Shown: positions 17,542 through 25,719 of the stretch, in pieces
How positions within the stretch are numbered: the first letter of the stretch is position 1
How the letters are laid out: each line of letters starts with the position of its first letter
Assembly: GCF_000737695.1 (NCBI RefSeq)
Contig: NZ_JPRM01000045.1
Coordinates: 1 to 37,000, forward strand
Direction of reading: 5' to 3'
DNA from: Flavobacterium hydatis
GTDB lineage: Bacteria; Bacteroidota; Bacteroidia; Flavobacteriales; Flavobacteriaceae
DNA length: 37,000 bases
Translations under genes and position numbers: made by a program
The notes under the pieces: generated by a model
Database searches by the model: none
What the model saw: only the letters and a program-made list of their open reading frames with translations
Told to the model about the DNA's origin: nothing

Positions 17542-18776
17542 ACACAGGACACTCGATTAGAGGCATCTTCATGTACAATGAGAATAAAGTTTCCCAGGGT
17601 GCAGCTGTGTGCATCGGCGAGGGAAATTATCCCATCGATATTGAAAAAATGTCAGAATCTTTTAAGCTCGGCGTATTTCTAAAACAGCTCCAGCTCAATG
17701 AAAATGTCAAGCGCTGCGCTGTGCACATCTCACTGAATTTTGACCGTTCGGACAAGGATTTATCCAAAGAGAAACTCATGCAGATTGCCTGTTGTTATAT
17801 GGAGAAAATTGGATTCGGCGCACAGCCTTATCTGGTCTACCAGCACCACGATGCGGGACATCCCCACCTTCATATCGCATCCATAAATGTGCGGGCAGAC
17901 GGATCCAGAATTAACATGCACAATATTGGAAGAAACCAGTCTGAAACTGCTCGCAAAGAATTGGAGATTTCTTTTAATCTGGTTCGGGCGGACTCGAGAA
18001 GAAAACAGAGTCCGGCACTTATTAATGACATCGATGCGGAAAAAATAAAATATGGGGCAATACATTCCAAGACAGCCATCGGAAGTGTACTCAATGCAGT
18101 TATTCCGCACTACAAATACACAACGCTGGGTGAGCTGAACGCAGTATTGAACCTCTATAACGTGAAGGCGGAAAGGGGAAAGGAAAATTCAAAAATGTTT
18201 CAGAATAAAGGGCTGGTCTACCAGATTCTGGATGAGAACAAAAAGACTGTCGGAGTTCCTATAAAAGCCAGTAGTTTTTATTCCAAGCCAACCCTTTCCC
18301 GGCTTGAAATTAATTTTGCCGACTCCAAAACTTCTCGCATGATAAACATGAAAAGAACACGAAATGCGGTGGACCTGCTCCTTTTGAAATACCCAAACAT
18401 TACGCTCTCGCAGCTTGAAACGCGGCTGGCTAACCAGGGCATTACGGCAGTTGTCAGAAAAAATGAACAGGGGCTAATATACGGCATGACGTACATAGAT
18501 CATAACACCAGATGCGTTTTCAACGGAAGCAGTCTGGGACCTGGATATGCAGCCAAAGGTCTCCTGCAGCGTCTGGGCCATTCCTCTCATTATGAGAAGC
18601 AGTATACAGTTCCTGATGGTACCGCTAAGAAGCACGGCTCTTTTATTTCCGCAGGGGAAGTGCAGCGGATAATTGATGAAGTGCTTTACGCCGGAACGCC
18701 GTCAGATTACCTTCCCAGAGAGCTTAAAAACAAGCGAAAAAAAAGAAGGAGAAAAGGACAGTCCGATAATAATTAA
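17526..18776 (+). CDS. mobB: MobB-type relaxase/mobilisation nuclease
   Basis: This is a 416-residue HUH relaxase that nicks oriT and leads the strand into the recipient. The N-terminus carries the YNENKV motif typical of Bacteroidota relaxases; Tyr17 is the likely catalytic tyrosine. The metal-binding HUH motif is in HHDAGHPHLHIAS (His112, His114, His116). The C-terminal third is basic and ends in a Lys/Arg-rich tail (KNKRKKRRRKGQ), likely for DNA binding. The frame is intact and of normal length. It lies between mobC, which it overlaps, and the coupling protein gene 18 bases downstream. The set mobC-mobB-coupling protein is a mobilisation module. Confidence 0.92.
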   Translation: MVAVINTGHSIRGIFMYNENKVSQGAAVCIGEGNYPIDIEKMSESFKLGVFLKQLQLNENVKRCAVHISLNFDRSDKDLSKEKLMQIACCYMEKIGFGAQPYLVYQHHDAGHPHLHIASINVRADGSRINMHNIGRNQSETARKELEISFNLVRADSRRKQSPALINDIDAEKIKYGAIHSKTAIGSVLNAVIPHYKYTTLGELNAVLNLYNVKAERGKENSKMFQNKGLVYQILDENKKTVGVPIKASSFYSKPTLSRLEINFADSKTSRMINMKRTRNAVDLLLLKYPNITLSQLETRLANQGITAVVRKNEQGLIYGMTYIDHNTRCVFNGSSLGPGYAAKGLLQRLGHSSHYEKQYTVPDGTAKKHGSFISAGEVQRIIDEVLYAGTPSDYLPRELKNKRKKRRRKGQSDNN

Positions 18777-18794
18777 CACATAAAAATCAACAGC

Positions 18795-20783
18795 ATGCAG
18801 ACGGGAGAAAATGAACAGGCGCTTAGAAAAATTTTAGATATGACAAGACTGATGAGCATCGCAGTGCTGCTCATCCATTTTTATTATTACTGCTTTAATT
18901 CCTTCAGGCATTGGAATCTTGCGCCGGATTTTACCTGCAGGATACTGGAGAATATTTATCGTACGGGGCTTTTGGACAGCTTCCATAAATCAAAGCTTTT
19001 TGCACTTGGACTCTTGGTTATTTCCCTCATGGGGGCCAGAGGAAGAAAAGATGAAAAGCTCCATTTTAGAACTGCTTTTTATTATATCTCATTGGGGCTG
19101 ATGTTTTACTTTGGTTCCTATCTGGCTTTTGTAATATTTGCGAATGCTGAGGTCTGCTCCGTACTATATATCTCACTGTGTTCTTTGGGTTATTTAATGA
19201 CGCTTTCCGGTGGCACCCTACTCTCCCGAATTATCCGCAGAAAGCTGGGTTCAGCAGATATATTCAATAAGGAAAATGAAACTTTCCCACAAGAGGAAAG
19301 GCTGATTGAAAACGAATATTCCGTTAACCTTCCCGCACGCTATCACCTCAAAGACAAAGTGCGCAGCAGCTGGATTAACATTATAAATCCCTTCCGAGGT
19401 ATTCTGGTTCCAGGCACGCCGGGTTCGGGAAAATCATACTTTGTAATCCGCCATATAATCACCCAGCATATTGCCAAAGGATTTTCCATGTTCATCTATG
19501 ATTTTAAGTTCGACGACCTCACCGTTATCGCCTATAATGCCTGGCTGAAATATCGTCATCTTTATGCCGTGGAGCCCAAATTTTACATCATAAATTTTGA
19601 CGACCTCTCCAGAACGCACCGGTGCAATCCTCTTGATCCTGCGGCAATGACAGACATTACCGATGCCGCTGAATCTGCCCGCACAATCCTTATGGGACTC
19701 AACCGGGAGTGGATTAAAAAACAGGGAGATTTCTTTGTGGAATCCCCTATAAATTTCCTGACAGCTGTCATCTGGTACCTTCGAAAATACAACGATGGCG
19801 AGTTCTGCACCCTGCCCCACGTTATTGAAATGATCCAGGCAGATTACGAGAGCCTTTTCACGCTTTTGAGAACTGAAAAAGAGATCGAAGTGCTTATCAA
19901 TCCCTTTGTCAGTGCGTTCCTGAACGAGGCTGTAGACCAGCTGGAGGGGCAGATCGCTTCTGCTAAAATCTCACTGGCAAAACTCTCCTCACCCCAGCTT
20001 TACTATGTGCTGTCAGGCAGTGATTTTACCCTTGACATTAATAATCCATCTGATCCAAAAATTGTTTCAATGGGGAACAATCCGCAGAAAATACAGACAT
20101 ACGGGGCAGTCCTTTCCCTTTTTGTCAGCCGTCTTATCAAACAGGTAAACCAGAAGGGAAAGCTTAAAAGCAGTCTCATTTTTGACGAGTTCCCCACTGT
20201 CTATCTCAATAATATTGACAGTCTGATTGCAACGGCAAGAAGCAACAGAGTGAGCACCTGTCTGGGTATTCAGGACTTCAGCCAGCTTCGTAAAGACTAC
20301 GGCCGCGAGCAGGCTGATGTGATCATTAATATAGTCGGAAATATCATCTGCGGACAGGTCAGTGGGGATACGGCCAAACAGCTCTCAGAGCGTTTCGGAA
20401 AAATAATGCAGGACCGCGAAAGCCTCTCTATAAACAGCAGCGACACCTCCATAAGCCGTTCCCGACAGCTGGAATCCGCAGTGCCGCCTTCGAAGATTTC
20501 TTCGCTGAGTTCGGGGGAATTCGTGGGCATGACAGCTGATAACCCGGACTGCAGAATTGAGCTTAAAACCTTTCACTGCGAGATCATCAACGACCACGAA
20601 AAAATTAAAAAAGAAACAGATAATTACCAAGAAATTCCGATCATACGGACAATTGATAATGCTATCATCCACAAAAATTATCTGCAGATAAAAATTGAAA
20701 TTCAGGAAATAATCCACAGTGAAATGGAAAGGATAATCAAAAATCCTGCGCTTTCATCACTGGTTCTCAAAAAAGAAAAATAA
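18795..20783 (+). CDS. Type IV coupling protein (TraG/VirD4-like, YWFCY-type N-terminus)
   Basis: This 662-residue membrane ATPase links the relaxosome to a secretion channel. The N-terminal ~150 residues hold several membrane helices, with the aromatic FYYYCFNSF segment of the Bacteroidota YWFCY domain. The ATPase domain has Walker A GTPGSGKS (207-214) and Walker B LIFDEFPT (Asp464-Glu465). The segment ATARSNRVSTCLGIQDFSQL is typical of TraG/TraD. In Bacteroidota such genes are also called mobC or traG, so the symbol is left empty. The frame is intact. The type IV secretion genes it would serve are not in this window, so transfer would depend on genes outside it or on a helper element. Confidence 0.92.
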   Translation: MQTGENEQALRKILDMTRLMSIAVLLIHFYYYCFNSFRHWNLAPDFTCRILENIYRTGLLDSFHKSKLFALGLLVISLMGARGRKDEKLHFRTAFYYISLGLMFYFGSYLAFVIFANAEVCSVLYISLCSLGYLMTLSGGTLLSRIIRRKLGSADIFNKENETFPQEERLIENEYSVNLPARYHLKDKVRSSWINIINPFRGILVPGTPGSGKSYFVIRHIITQHIAKGFSMFIYDFKFDDLTVIAYNAWLKYRHLYAVEPKFYIINFDDLSRTHRCNPLDPAAMTDITDAAESARTILMGLNREWIKKQGDFFVESPINFLTAVIWYLRKYNDGEFCTLPHVIEMIQADYESLFTLLRTEKEIEVLINPFVSAFLNEAVDQLEGQIASAKISLAKLSSPQLYYVLSGSDFTLDINNPSDPKIVSMGNNPQKIQTYGAVLSLFVSRLIKQVNQKGKLKSSLIFDEFPTVYLNNIDSLIATARSNRVSTCLGIQDFSQLRKDYGREQADVIINIVGNIICGQVSGDTAKQLSERFGKIMQDRESLSINSSDTSISRSRQLESAVPPSKISSLSSGEFVGMTADNPDCRIELKTFHCEIINDHEKIKKETDNYQEIPIIRTIDNAIIHKNYLQIKIEIQEIIHSEMERIIKNPALSSLVLKKEK

Positions 20784-20833
20784 CTTTTAATCCTTAGATG
20801 TTTTCTTGAGACAGAGAAAAAAGAAATGTTTTT

Positions 20834-21268
20834 TTAGCTACCGGATTCTTTTATAAGCTGCAGTGTCTTTTCGTCCTGCTCTCCATTGTAATATTTCACA
20901 AGCACCTGCCTGAAACATTCAGGCGTTTCAGGCAGAAGTCCGAACAGGGTCATGCAGGATTTAAGTTTCCTTTCATCTGGCCTGCCCAGAATTTCCAGTG
21001 CCGTTTTATTCTCGATCTCAAGCATTGGCTGGGTAATTTCCACCAGACGTTTTCCCAGTATCGGGTGATTGAGATACAGTGAGGCTTCCTTTAGGTTTTC
21101 AATGCCGTAAAAGATATTATAATCCGTGAATCCCAGTCCTCTTAGCTGGGGAAAAATAAACCACATCCAGTGGGTCTGTTTGCTGCCCTGCCTGATCTCT
21201 TCCAGAGCATTGCCGTACGTTTCCCGCTGCGCTTCTAAAAATCGGTCCAGATCATATCGCTTTTCCAT
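20834..21268 (-). CDS. DUF1810 family protein
   Basis: This is a 144-residue soluble protein matching the DUF1810 family: YDLDRFLEAQRETYGNALEE, then GSKQTHWMWFIFPQLRGLG, then HPILGKRLVEITQPML and DERKLKSCMTLFGLLPE. Length and ends are normal for the family. It is the only minus-strand gene inside the transfer block, between the coupling protein and SSB genes, so it looks like cargo rather than part of the transfer machinery. The biochemical role of DUF1810 is not established as far as I know. The conserved W/H/F residues suggest a small-molecule or nucleotide-binding fold, but that is a guess. Confidence 0.88.
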   Translation of the reverse strand: MEKRYDLDRFLEAQRETYGNALEEIRQGSKQTHWMWFIFPQLRGLGFTDYNIFYGIENLKEASLYLNHPILGKRLVEITQPMLEIENKTALEILGRPDERKLKSCMTLFGLLPETPECFRQVLVKYYNGEQDEKTLQLIKESGS

Positions 21269-21584
21269 TGCATTGCTTTTTTGTCACCTGAAATTACAAA
21301 ATATTTCAATGCCGATCCCAAAACAGGCATCTGAAATAGGGGTTCAGCCTGCTGTAAAAACTATAAGGAAATTTTCAATGAAAACGGATTAAAAGAGCCG
21401 CGAAAATAGCACCCGCAGGCTCCTGCATGCGCATAACGGCCTTGCCGCCCTTCGGGACTTATAGCACTCCGGATCCTTGATCGGGCGCTTGATTTTGTGC
21501 TTTCTTTTTTCCCGTTTTTTCTTTGAAAAATTTTATGCGGGCTTGAGAAAAAACAGAAAAAATATTCACTTAAAATTTTACATC
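21269..21584. other. GC-rich leader region upstream of ssb
   Basis: This 316-base gene-free stretch separates DUF1810 from ssb. It contains a GCAGG-CT-CCTGC palindrome (21415-21426), followed closely by short self-complementary blocks around ACGGCCTTGCCGCCC and CCCTTCGGG. It must hold the promoter of the ssb-pcfJ cluster, because ssb is the first gene of that run. No consensus promoter could be fixed by eye. Confidence 0.4.
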
Positions 21585-21974
21585 ATGGAAATCTCAGGAC
21601 GAATCACAAAAGATGCCGTAATGGTAAAAGTTTCAAATGACAGGGAGGTGGTAAATTTCTCCATTGCCATAAACGACAGCTACAGACCAAAAGGCTCAGG
21701 CGAGCTTAAAAAGATTGTAACCTACATCGACTGCTCCTATTGGATGGGTTCCAAAATGGCGCAGTGGCTTAAAAAAGGAACCGTGGTTGAACTCTTCGGA
21801 CGTATAGGTATGAATGTTTACAATAATGCCGAGGGCAAAGCGCTCGGTTCGCTGACCTTTCACACCAGTAATATTAAAATACTGGTTTTCCCGAAAACAG
21901 AAAACACTACTGAAGTTCCCGCAGTCCAAAAGAAAAACATGGATCAAGACACCCCTGACGACCTGCCTTTCTAA
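21585..21974 (+). CDS. ssb: Single-stranded DNA-binding protein
   Basis: This is a 129-residue SSB of the OB-fold type. The frame is open upstream, but the ATG at 21585 (MEISGRITKDAVMVKV) gives a family-typical start. The OB-fold covers about residues 1-105 (VVNFSIAINDSYRPKG, then YIDCSYWMGSKMAQWLKKG). A short linker leads to the acidic tip DDLPF, which recruits other replication proteins. The divergent sequence and the neighbours show it is an element-borne copy, not the chromosomal one. Element SSBs coat the incoming single strand after transfer. It begins a co-directional cluster with two small ORFs, pcfK-like and pcfJ-like genes. Confidence 0.92.
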   Translation: MEISGRITKDAVMVKVSNDREVVNFSIAINDSYRPKGSGELKKIVTYIDCSYWMGSKMAQWLKKGTVVELFGRIGMNVYNNAEGKALGSLTFHTSNIKILVFPKTENTTEVPAVQKKNMDQDTPDDLPF

Positions 21975-22012
21975 TTGGAATCTATACGGTTTCACATCAA
22001 AATTTATACGCC

Positions 22013-22372
22013 ATGAAAGCCTTTGAAAAATCAGTCTACATAGAATATCCCGTATCCACCCAGTTCAAAAAAATAGTCCTCTCCAATATGGAATCTTATG
22101 ACGGAACAAAAAAAGAGCAGTTAAAATCTTTTTTGGAAGACCTGCAGAAAAATGGATGCATCTGCGGGATGATTTCAGAGTTTGTCTACAACTCGGACTG
22201 CAGGAAATTCTATATCCAGCATTTGGATGATTTGGAAAATATCCGATACGAAATTGAAGATTCCCTTGGGGAATCTGTCAAAAACCGCCACCGTCTGCCC
22301 CATTACACCTTTGTATGCTGGCTCTGCTTTGAAGAATACTGTTTTGACATCTACAGAAACAGTTTTGAATAA
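22013..22372 (+). CDS. Conserved element-associated small protein (DUF7222-like)
   Basis: This is a 119-residue acidic soluble protein. Recognisable blocks are LKSFLEDLQKNGCICGMISEF, then FYIQHLDDLENIRYEIED and a Cys/Trp-rich end (TFVCWLCFEEYCFDIYR). Proteins like this sit between ssb and pcfK in Bacteroidota conjugative elements. I recall them as DUF7222, but am not sure of the number. The four Cys in the last third and Cys48/Cys50 could bind metal. The gene lies 38 bases after ssb and 26 bases before the pcfK-like gene, in the same operon. No function is known; a role in establishment of transferred DNA is inferred from context. Confidence 0.7.
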   Translation: MKAFEKSVYIEYPVSTQFKKIVLSNMESYDGTKKEQLKSFLEDLQKNGCICGMISEFVYNSDCRKFYIQHLDDLENIRYEIEDSLGESVKNRHRLPHYTFVCWLCFEEYCFDIYRNSFE

Positions 22373-22398
22373 CGCTTTTCAATCTTAAATCTTCCCTT

Positions 22399-22776
22399 AT
22401 GAAAGCATCAGATAAATTTAAAACCGCTATAGAAAGCTACCTGAGCGAAAAAGCGCAGAACGATGCCGTTTTTTCAGCGGACTATAAAAAAGAGAGCAAA
22501 AACCTTGAAAGCTGTTTCCATTACATTTTCGGCGAGGTCAAAAAAACAGAGGAATGCGCCTTTGACAATCAGGAAATCTTTGACATGGCTGTGAAGTACT
22601 ACACAGACGACACTATTGGAACGCCTGCCCCTGTTCAATGCAAAGTAGCAGCAAGTTCCCCTGCCAAACCTGATTTGTTCTCAACTGCTCCCGCAGTATC
22701 TCAAAGCACAGTTCAAAAAACAGAAATAGTGCAGCCCGTGAAGCCTGTACAAACCCTAACACTCTTTGACTTATGA
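22399..22776 (+). CDS. PcfK-like protein (AcrIIA9-related family)
   Basis: This is a 125-residue protein with a folded N-terminal part (DKFKTAIESYLSEKAQNDAVF, then EIFDMAVKYYTDDTIG, about 1-80). A Pro/Val-rich linker follows and the protein ends TLTLFDL. This is the PcfK-like family found beside PcfJ in conjugative elements. The Cas9 inhibitor AcrIIA9 belongs to the same broad family. The C-terminal QTLTLF resembles a sliding-clamp binding motif. The gene overlaps the pcfJ-like start by 4 bases (ATGA). Anti-CRISPR activity cannot be read from sequence and is only a possibility; a DNA-processing role in transfer is equally likely. Confidence 0.8.
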   Translation: MKASDKFKTAIESYLSEKAQNDAVFSADYKKESKNLESCFHYIFGEVKKTEECAFDNQEIFDMAVKYYTDDTIGTPAPVQCKVAASSPAKPDLFSTAPAVSQSTVQKTEIVQPVKPVQTLTLFDL

Positions 22777-24089
22777 TACCCAAAACAGTTATAGAAAAAG
22801 AAATCAGCGCCTTAAGCACTACCCTAGCCCCAATCACAGCACAGATGCATCAGTGGGCGGAAAAAAACATTTTCCTGAAATGGGCGGTACTCTCAAGGGG
22901 AAAATTCCATTGTCTGGAATGCACCCATTCGTGGAAACCCGACAGCCAAAGCCAGTCTTGCAAAAATTATATTAACTGTACCGCCTGTCAGGGGAAACTT
23001 AAAATGCATCAGCACAATCAGGTGCATTTCAAAGAAATCGAATACTTTGCCCTCACCGATACCTGCTCTGGGTATCAGGTGGTGCGCATCATCTGCTCGC
23101 ACAAGAACATGAAAAAAAATGTTCTTCCTGCCTATTCCCATACCGAAGTCATGCAACATTGGATAAATCCAAAAGGGGAAGTGCGCACCATCTCAAGAAG
23201 CACCAATGTTTTTTCTAATGCCTATGATGCATGGCAGTACTATTCCCCTTTAGAAATCCGCCCAAAGGATTTTCAGAACTCGCCAAAGTACCGCATCAAT
23301 CCCTACAAGGTATATCCGCACATGAAAGTGATTCCGCTTTTGAAAAGAAATGGTTTTAAGACTTCCACGTATGGCATTGCACCGCAGATACTCTTTACTG
23401 CTCTTCTAAAAGACCCCATTGCAGAAACCCTTTTAAAAAGTTCGCAGACCTCTCTGCTCAAGCATTATCTCACCTCCCATGAACAGCATCTGCGTGAAAA
23501 CTGGCAGGCAGTAAAAACCTGCCTTAAACAGCGTTATCAGATTCAGGACATAAAAATTTGGGAGGATTATATTGCCCTGCTCCGATGGTTTAAAAAAGAC
23601 CTCAGCTCCCCTGCTCTTGTCTGCCCTGAAAATTTAGACCAGGCGCATGACAGGCTTGTTGCCAAAAAAAGGGATATTCAGCGCAAGAAACATCTTGCGC
23701 AGATGCGTGCTGAAATACAAAAAGCAGAGCCGATTTATGAAAATGATAAAAAACAGTTCTTCGGACTTTCCTTTACTGATAACGACCTTACCGTAAAAGT
23801 CCTTGACCGTGTGCAGGATTTTCTCGAAGAGGGCGACACGCTCCACCACTGCGTATTTACCAATGAGTATTATAAAAAGAAAGATTCCTTGATACTCTCG
23901 GCGCAGATTGAAAACAGACCCGTGGAAACCATTGAAGTATCCCTTTCGAGAATGGAAATTATCCAGTGCAGGGGACTTCGCAATAAAGCCACTAAATATC
24001 ACAGCAGGATTCTTAGGATTATAAATAAAAACCTGCCTGAGATTGCCGGGCGGTTGAAAAAGCAGAAAAAGCAGAATGCTCTCGCCTAA
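22773..24089 (+). CDS. PcfJ-like protein of conjugative elements
   Basis: This is a 438-residue protein of the PcfJ family. A zinc-ribbon-like Cys cluster lies near residues 49-76 (CLECTHSW, then NCTACQGK). The diagnostic PcfJ block is near the C-terminus: LEEGDTLHHCVFTNEYYKKKDSLIL, split here by helices, then ETIEVSLSRMEIIQCRGLRNK. The end is Lys/Arg-rich. The gene overlaps the pcfK-like gene by 4 bases, and the pair is a stable unit in conjugative elements. The biochemical role is not established; the ribbon suggests nucleic-acid binding. A strong terminator follows the stop. Confidence 0.85.
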   Translation: MIPKTVIEKEISALSTTLAPITAQMHQWAEKNIFLKWAVLSRGKFHCLECTHSWKPDSQSQSCKNYINCTACQGKLKMHQHNQVHFKEIEYFALTDTCSGYQVVRIICSHKNMKKNVLPAYSHTEVMQHWINPKGEVRTISRSTNVFSNAYDAWQYYSPLEIRPKDFQNSPKYRINPYKVYPHMKVIPLLKRNGFKTSTYGIAPQILFTALLKDPIAETLLKSSQTSLLKHYLTSHEQHLRENWQAVKTCLKQRYQIQDIKIWEDYIALLRWFKKDLSSPALVCPENLDQAHDRLVAKKRDIQRKKHLAQMRAEIQKAEPIYENDKKQFFGLSFTDNDLTVKVLDRVQDFLEEGDTLHHCVFTNEYYKKKDSLILSAQIENRPVETIEVSLSRMEIIQCRGLRNKATKYHSRILRIINKNLPEIAGRLKKQKKQNALA

Positions 24090-24104
24090 ACCATTTTACT
24101 ATTG

Positions 24105-24137
24105 ATACCGCAGATTTTACACTGCGGTATTTTTTTG
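24105..24137 (+). terminator. Terminator after pcfJ
   Basis: ATACCGCAG (24105-24113) pairs perfectly with CTGCGGTAT (24122-24130), with an 8-base loop, followed by seven T. It ends the ssb-pcfK-pcfJ transcript 16 bases after the pcfJ stop. Confidence 0.9.
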
Positions 24138-24328
24138 CGCGCGCAGACACTTTAAGGTTCACAGAGCAGTCCCGGCTTAGGGGCTATTGTGGAATGTTAA
24201 GTCAATTTCACCACAAAGTTCGGGCACGGCTTTCGGTTCTCCGCAAAAAATTCCCCCATAAATGCAGGGCTGCGCTCCTGCTTTATTGCGTTGCTTTCTG
24301 CGTTCGCTCGTCCCTGCCCGCTCAGCGG

Positions 24329-24356
24329 TGCTGTAATTAATCTTAAAACTACAGCA
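24329..24356 (+). promoter_or_regulatory. Hairpin just before the radC start
   Basis: TGCTGTA (24329-24335) can pair with TACAGCA (24350-24356), closing a hairpin that ends 3 bases before the ATG at 24360. It may limit ribosome access to radC. The effect is inferred only. Confidence 0.3.
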
Positions 24357-24359
24357 ATT

Positions 24360-24830
24360 ATGAAAAATCAACATCAAAACACAGACTGGCAGAAAGTATC
24401 AGAAATCGAACTGATCTATAAAACCAGAGTAAAAAGTACTGAAAGACCGTGTATCACTTCTTCCAGAGATGCTTACCGCATACTGCTCGACAGCTGGGAT
24501 CCCGGCAAAATAGAATTCTTTGAGCAGTTCAAAGTGCTGCTGCTCAGCCAGTCCAACAGGGTTCTGGGAATCTATGAGGTTTCCTCAGGAGGCATAGCGG
24601 GAACTGTGGTGGATATGCACCTGCTTTTCGCTGCAGCCCTGAAAGCTGCCGCCGTCGGGATCATCATCACCCACAACCATCCCTCCGGAAAAACATCACC
24701 TTCCGAGGCCGACAGAAATATGACCCGAAAAATCCGGGAAGCGGGAAAACTGCTGGATATTCCACTGCTCGACCATCTGATTGTGACACCCGAAACCTAT
24801 TACTCTTTTGCAGATGAAGGCGCCCTTTAG
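24360..24830 (+). CDS. radC: RadC-family JAB/MPN domain protein
   Basis: This is a 156-residue protein with the RadC JAB domain. The JAMM metal motif is complete: THNHPSGKTSPSEAD, with His105, His107 and Asp118. The N-terminal helix-hairpin-helix part of chromosomal RadC is missing, as is usual for element-borne copies. The frame is open upstream to 24291, but the ATG at 24360 (MKNQHQNTDWQKVSEIELIY) matches family starts. It has its own leader with a hairpin, and its stop codon lies in the loop of its own terminator. It is conserved in Bacteroidota mobile elements; a role in handling incoming or damaged DNA is assumed but not proven. Confidence 0.9.
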   Translation: MKNQHQNTDWQKVSEIELIYKTRVKSTERPCITSSRDAYRILLDSWDPGKIEFFEQFKVLLLSQSNRVLGIYEVSSGGIAGTVVDMHLLFAAALKAAAVGIIITHNHPSGKTSPSEADRNMTRKIREAGKLLDIPLLDHLIVTPETYYSFADEGAL

Positions 24831-24839
24831 GGGCGTTTT
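24821..24839 (+). terminator. Terminator overlapping the radC stop codon
   Basis: CGCCC (24821-24825) pairs with GGGCG (24831-24835), followed by TTTT. The five-base loop TTTAG contains the radC stop codon, so termination and translation stop coincide. Confidence 0.6.
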
Positions 24840-24888
24840 CATCTTTCATGCCCTTGTGCTGTTCTGGTTTTTTAAGTAATTTTGCCCT

Positions 24889-25128
24889 ATGAATCATGAA
24901 GAAATAAAACGATATTTTGAGAACACTCCGCCGCCGAATGAAGTAGTGTGGACCTAATGGGCGAAGATTACCGACACTCAGGTTTTCCTGAAAAGCTGTT
25001 ATACCACCATCAGAAACTTTAACGGTCCTGTCGATCGCTGTCCGGCATGGTGGCATTTAAGGGATTTTTACATTCTTATGAAGAAAACAGCAGACCAGCC
25101 GATCAGCGAAGAACCTGCTTCAGAATAA
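24889..25128 (+). pseudogene. DUF6965-like small gene interrupted by a stop codon
   Basis: From the ATG at 24889 the frame reads MNHEEIKRYFENTPPP, then NEVVWT and a TAA at 24955-24957. The same frame then continues without interruption to a TAA at 25126, including WAKITDTQVFLKSCYTTIRN and CPAWWHLRDFYILMKK. The second part is the conserved body of a small family (DUF6965, as I recall) that follows radC in flavobacterial elements. The internal TAA therefore truncates an otherwise intact 79-codon gene. It may be a true nonsense mutation or a sequencing error. A restart at the internal Met near the end would not save the domain. A terminator follows at 25155. Confidence 0.7.
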
Positions 25129-25719
25129 TTCTGATCCTTCCGTAAATTCTTAATAAAGCAAAAAGCACCGATTTGCTTTTTTTATGCCCTGAAAAATAAG
25201 GATTTTTAGATTTTGTTATTATTTAGAACATTTTATTTTTAAAATTTGTTACCAACTGTACTAATTTTGATCTGTATAAAATGAGTAATTGACTGCATTG
25301 ACTTTAAAACAGCCTGAGCGATATTAGAAACGAATTTACAAATTTAAAATTAAGACATTAGAAATGGGAGATATAAATAGTGCCCCATGATTTTCCCTAA
25401 TATTTTAATAAAAACACTCACGTTACGGAAACCCGTAATTTATTTACATTAGCATTTTCTAATTTGCGCCAGACAATGAAAAATCTGCTTAAAAAAAGAC
25501 ATGCCGATTAAACAAGTTTAAACACGTATTTATACTCTAGCTTCTTTTTTATAACTTTCTTTATCTTAGTCACCTTGATATTAAACTCAGTGATTATAAA
25601 TAATCCTGTTAAATAAGCTATCGATCCATAAGTAAAATGACGGGATTAGATTTACAGAAGTGATAAAAAAAGAAGATAAAATTTAAATAATCATTTTTAA
25701 GTCTTAAAAATATAATAAA
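25129..25719. other. Gene-free boundary between mobilisation block and PRTase operon
   Basis: Apart from a small terminator at 25155-25183, no coding frame of note is visible. The composition turns abruptly AT-rich here compared with the transfer genes. It contains a short TTACGG/CCGTAA dyad near 25424-25438. The last 100 bases must contain the promoter for the operon starting at 25720, but no clear TTTG/TAnnTTTG pair was found. Confidence 0.5.
25155..25183 (+). terminator. Terminator after the DUF6965-like gene
   Basis: AAAGCAAA (25155-25162) pairs with TTTGCTTT (25172-25179), with a 9-base loop, followed by further T. It closes the GC-richer mobilisation block. Confidence 0.65.

Noticed and set aside
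19434..20717. Several antisense open frames within the coupling protein gene
   Set aside because: They are on the opposite strand of a gene with intact Walker motifs, and their translations show no domain features.
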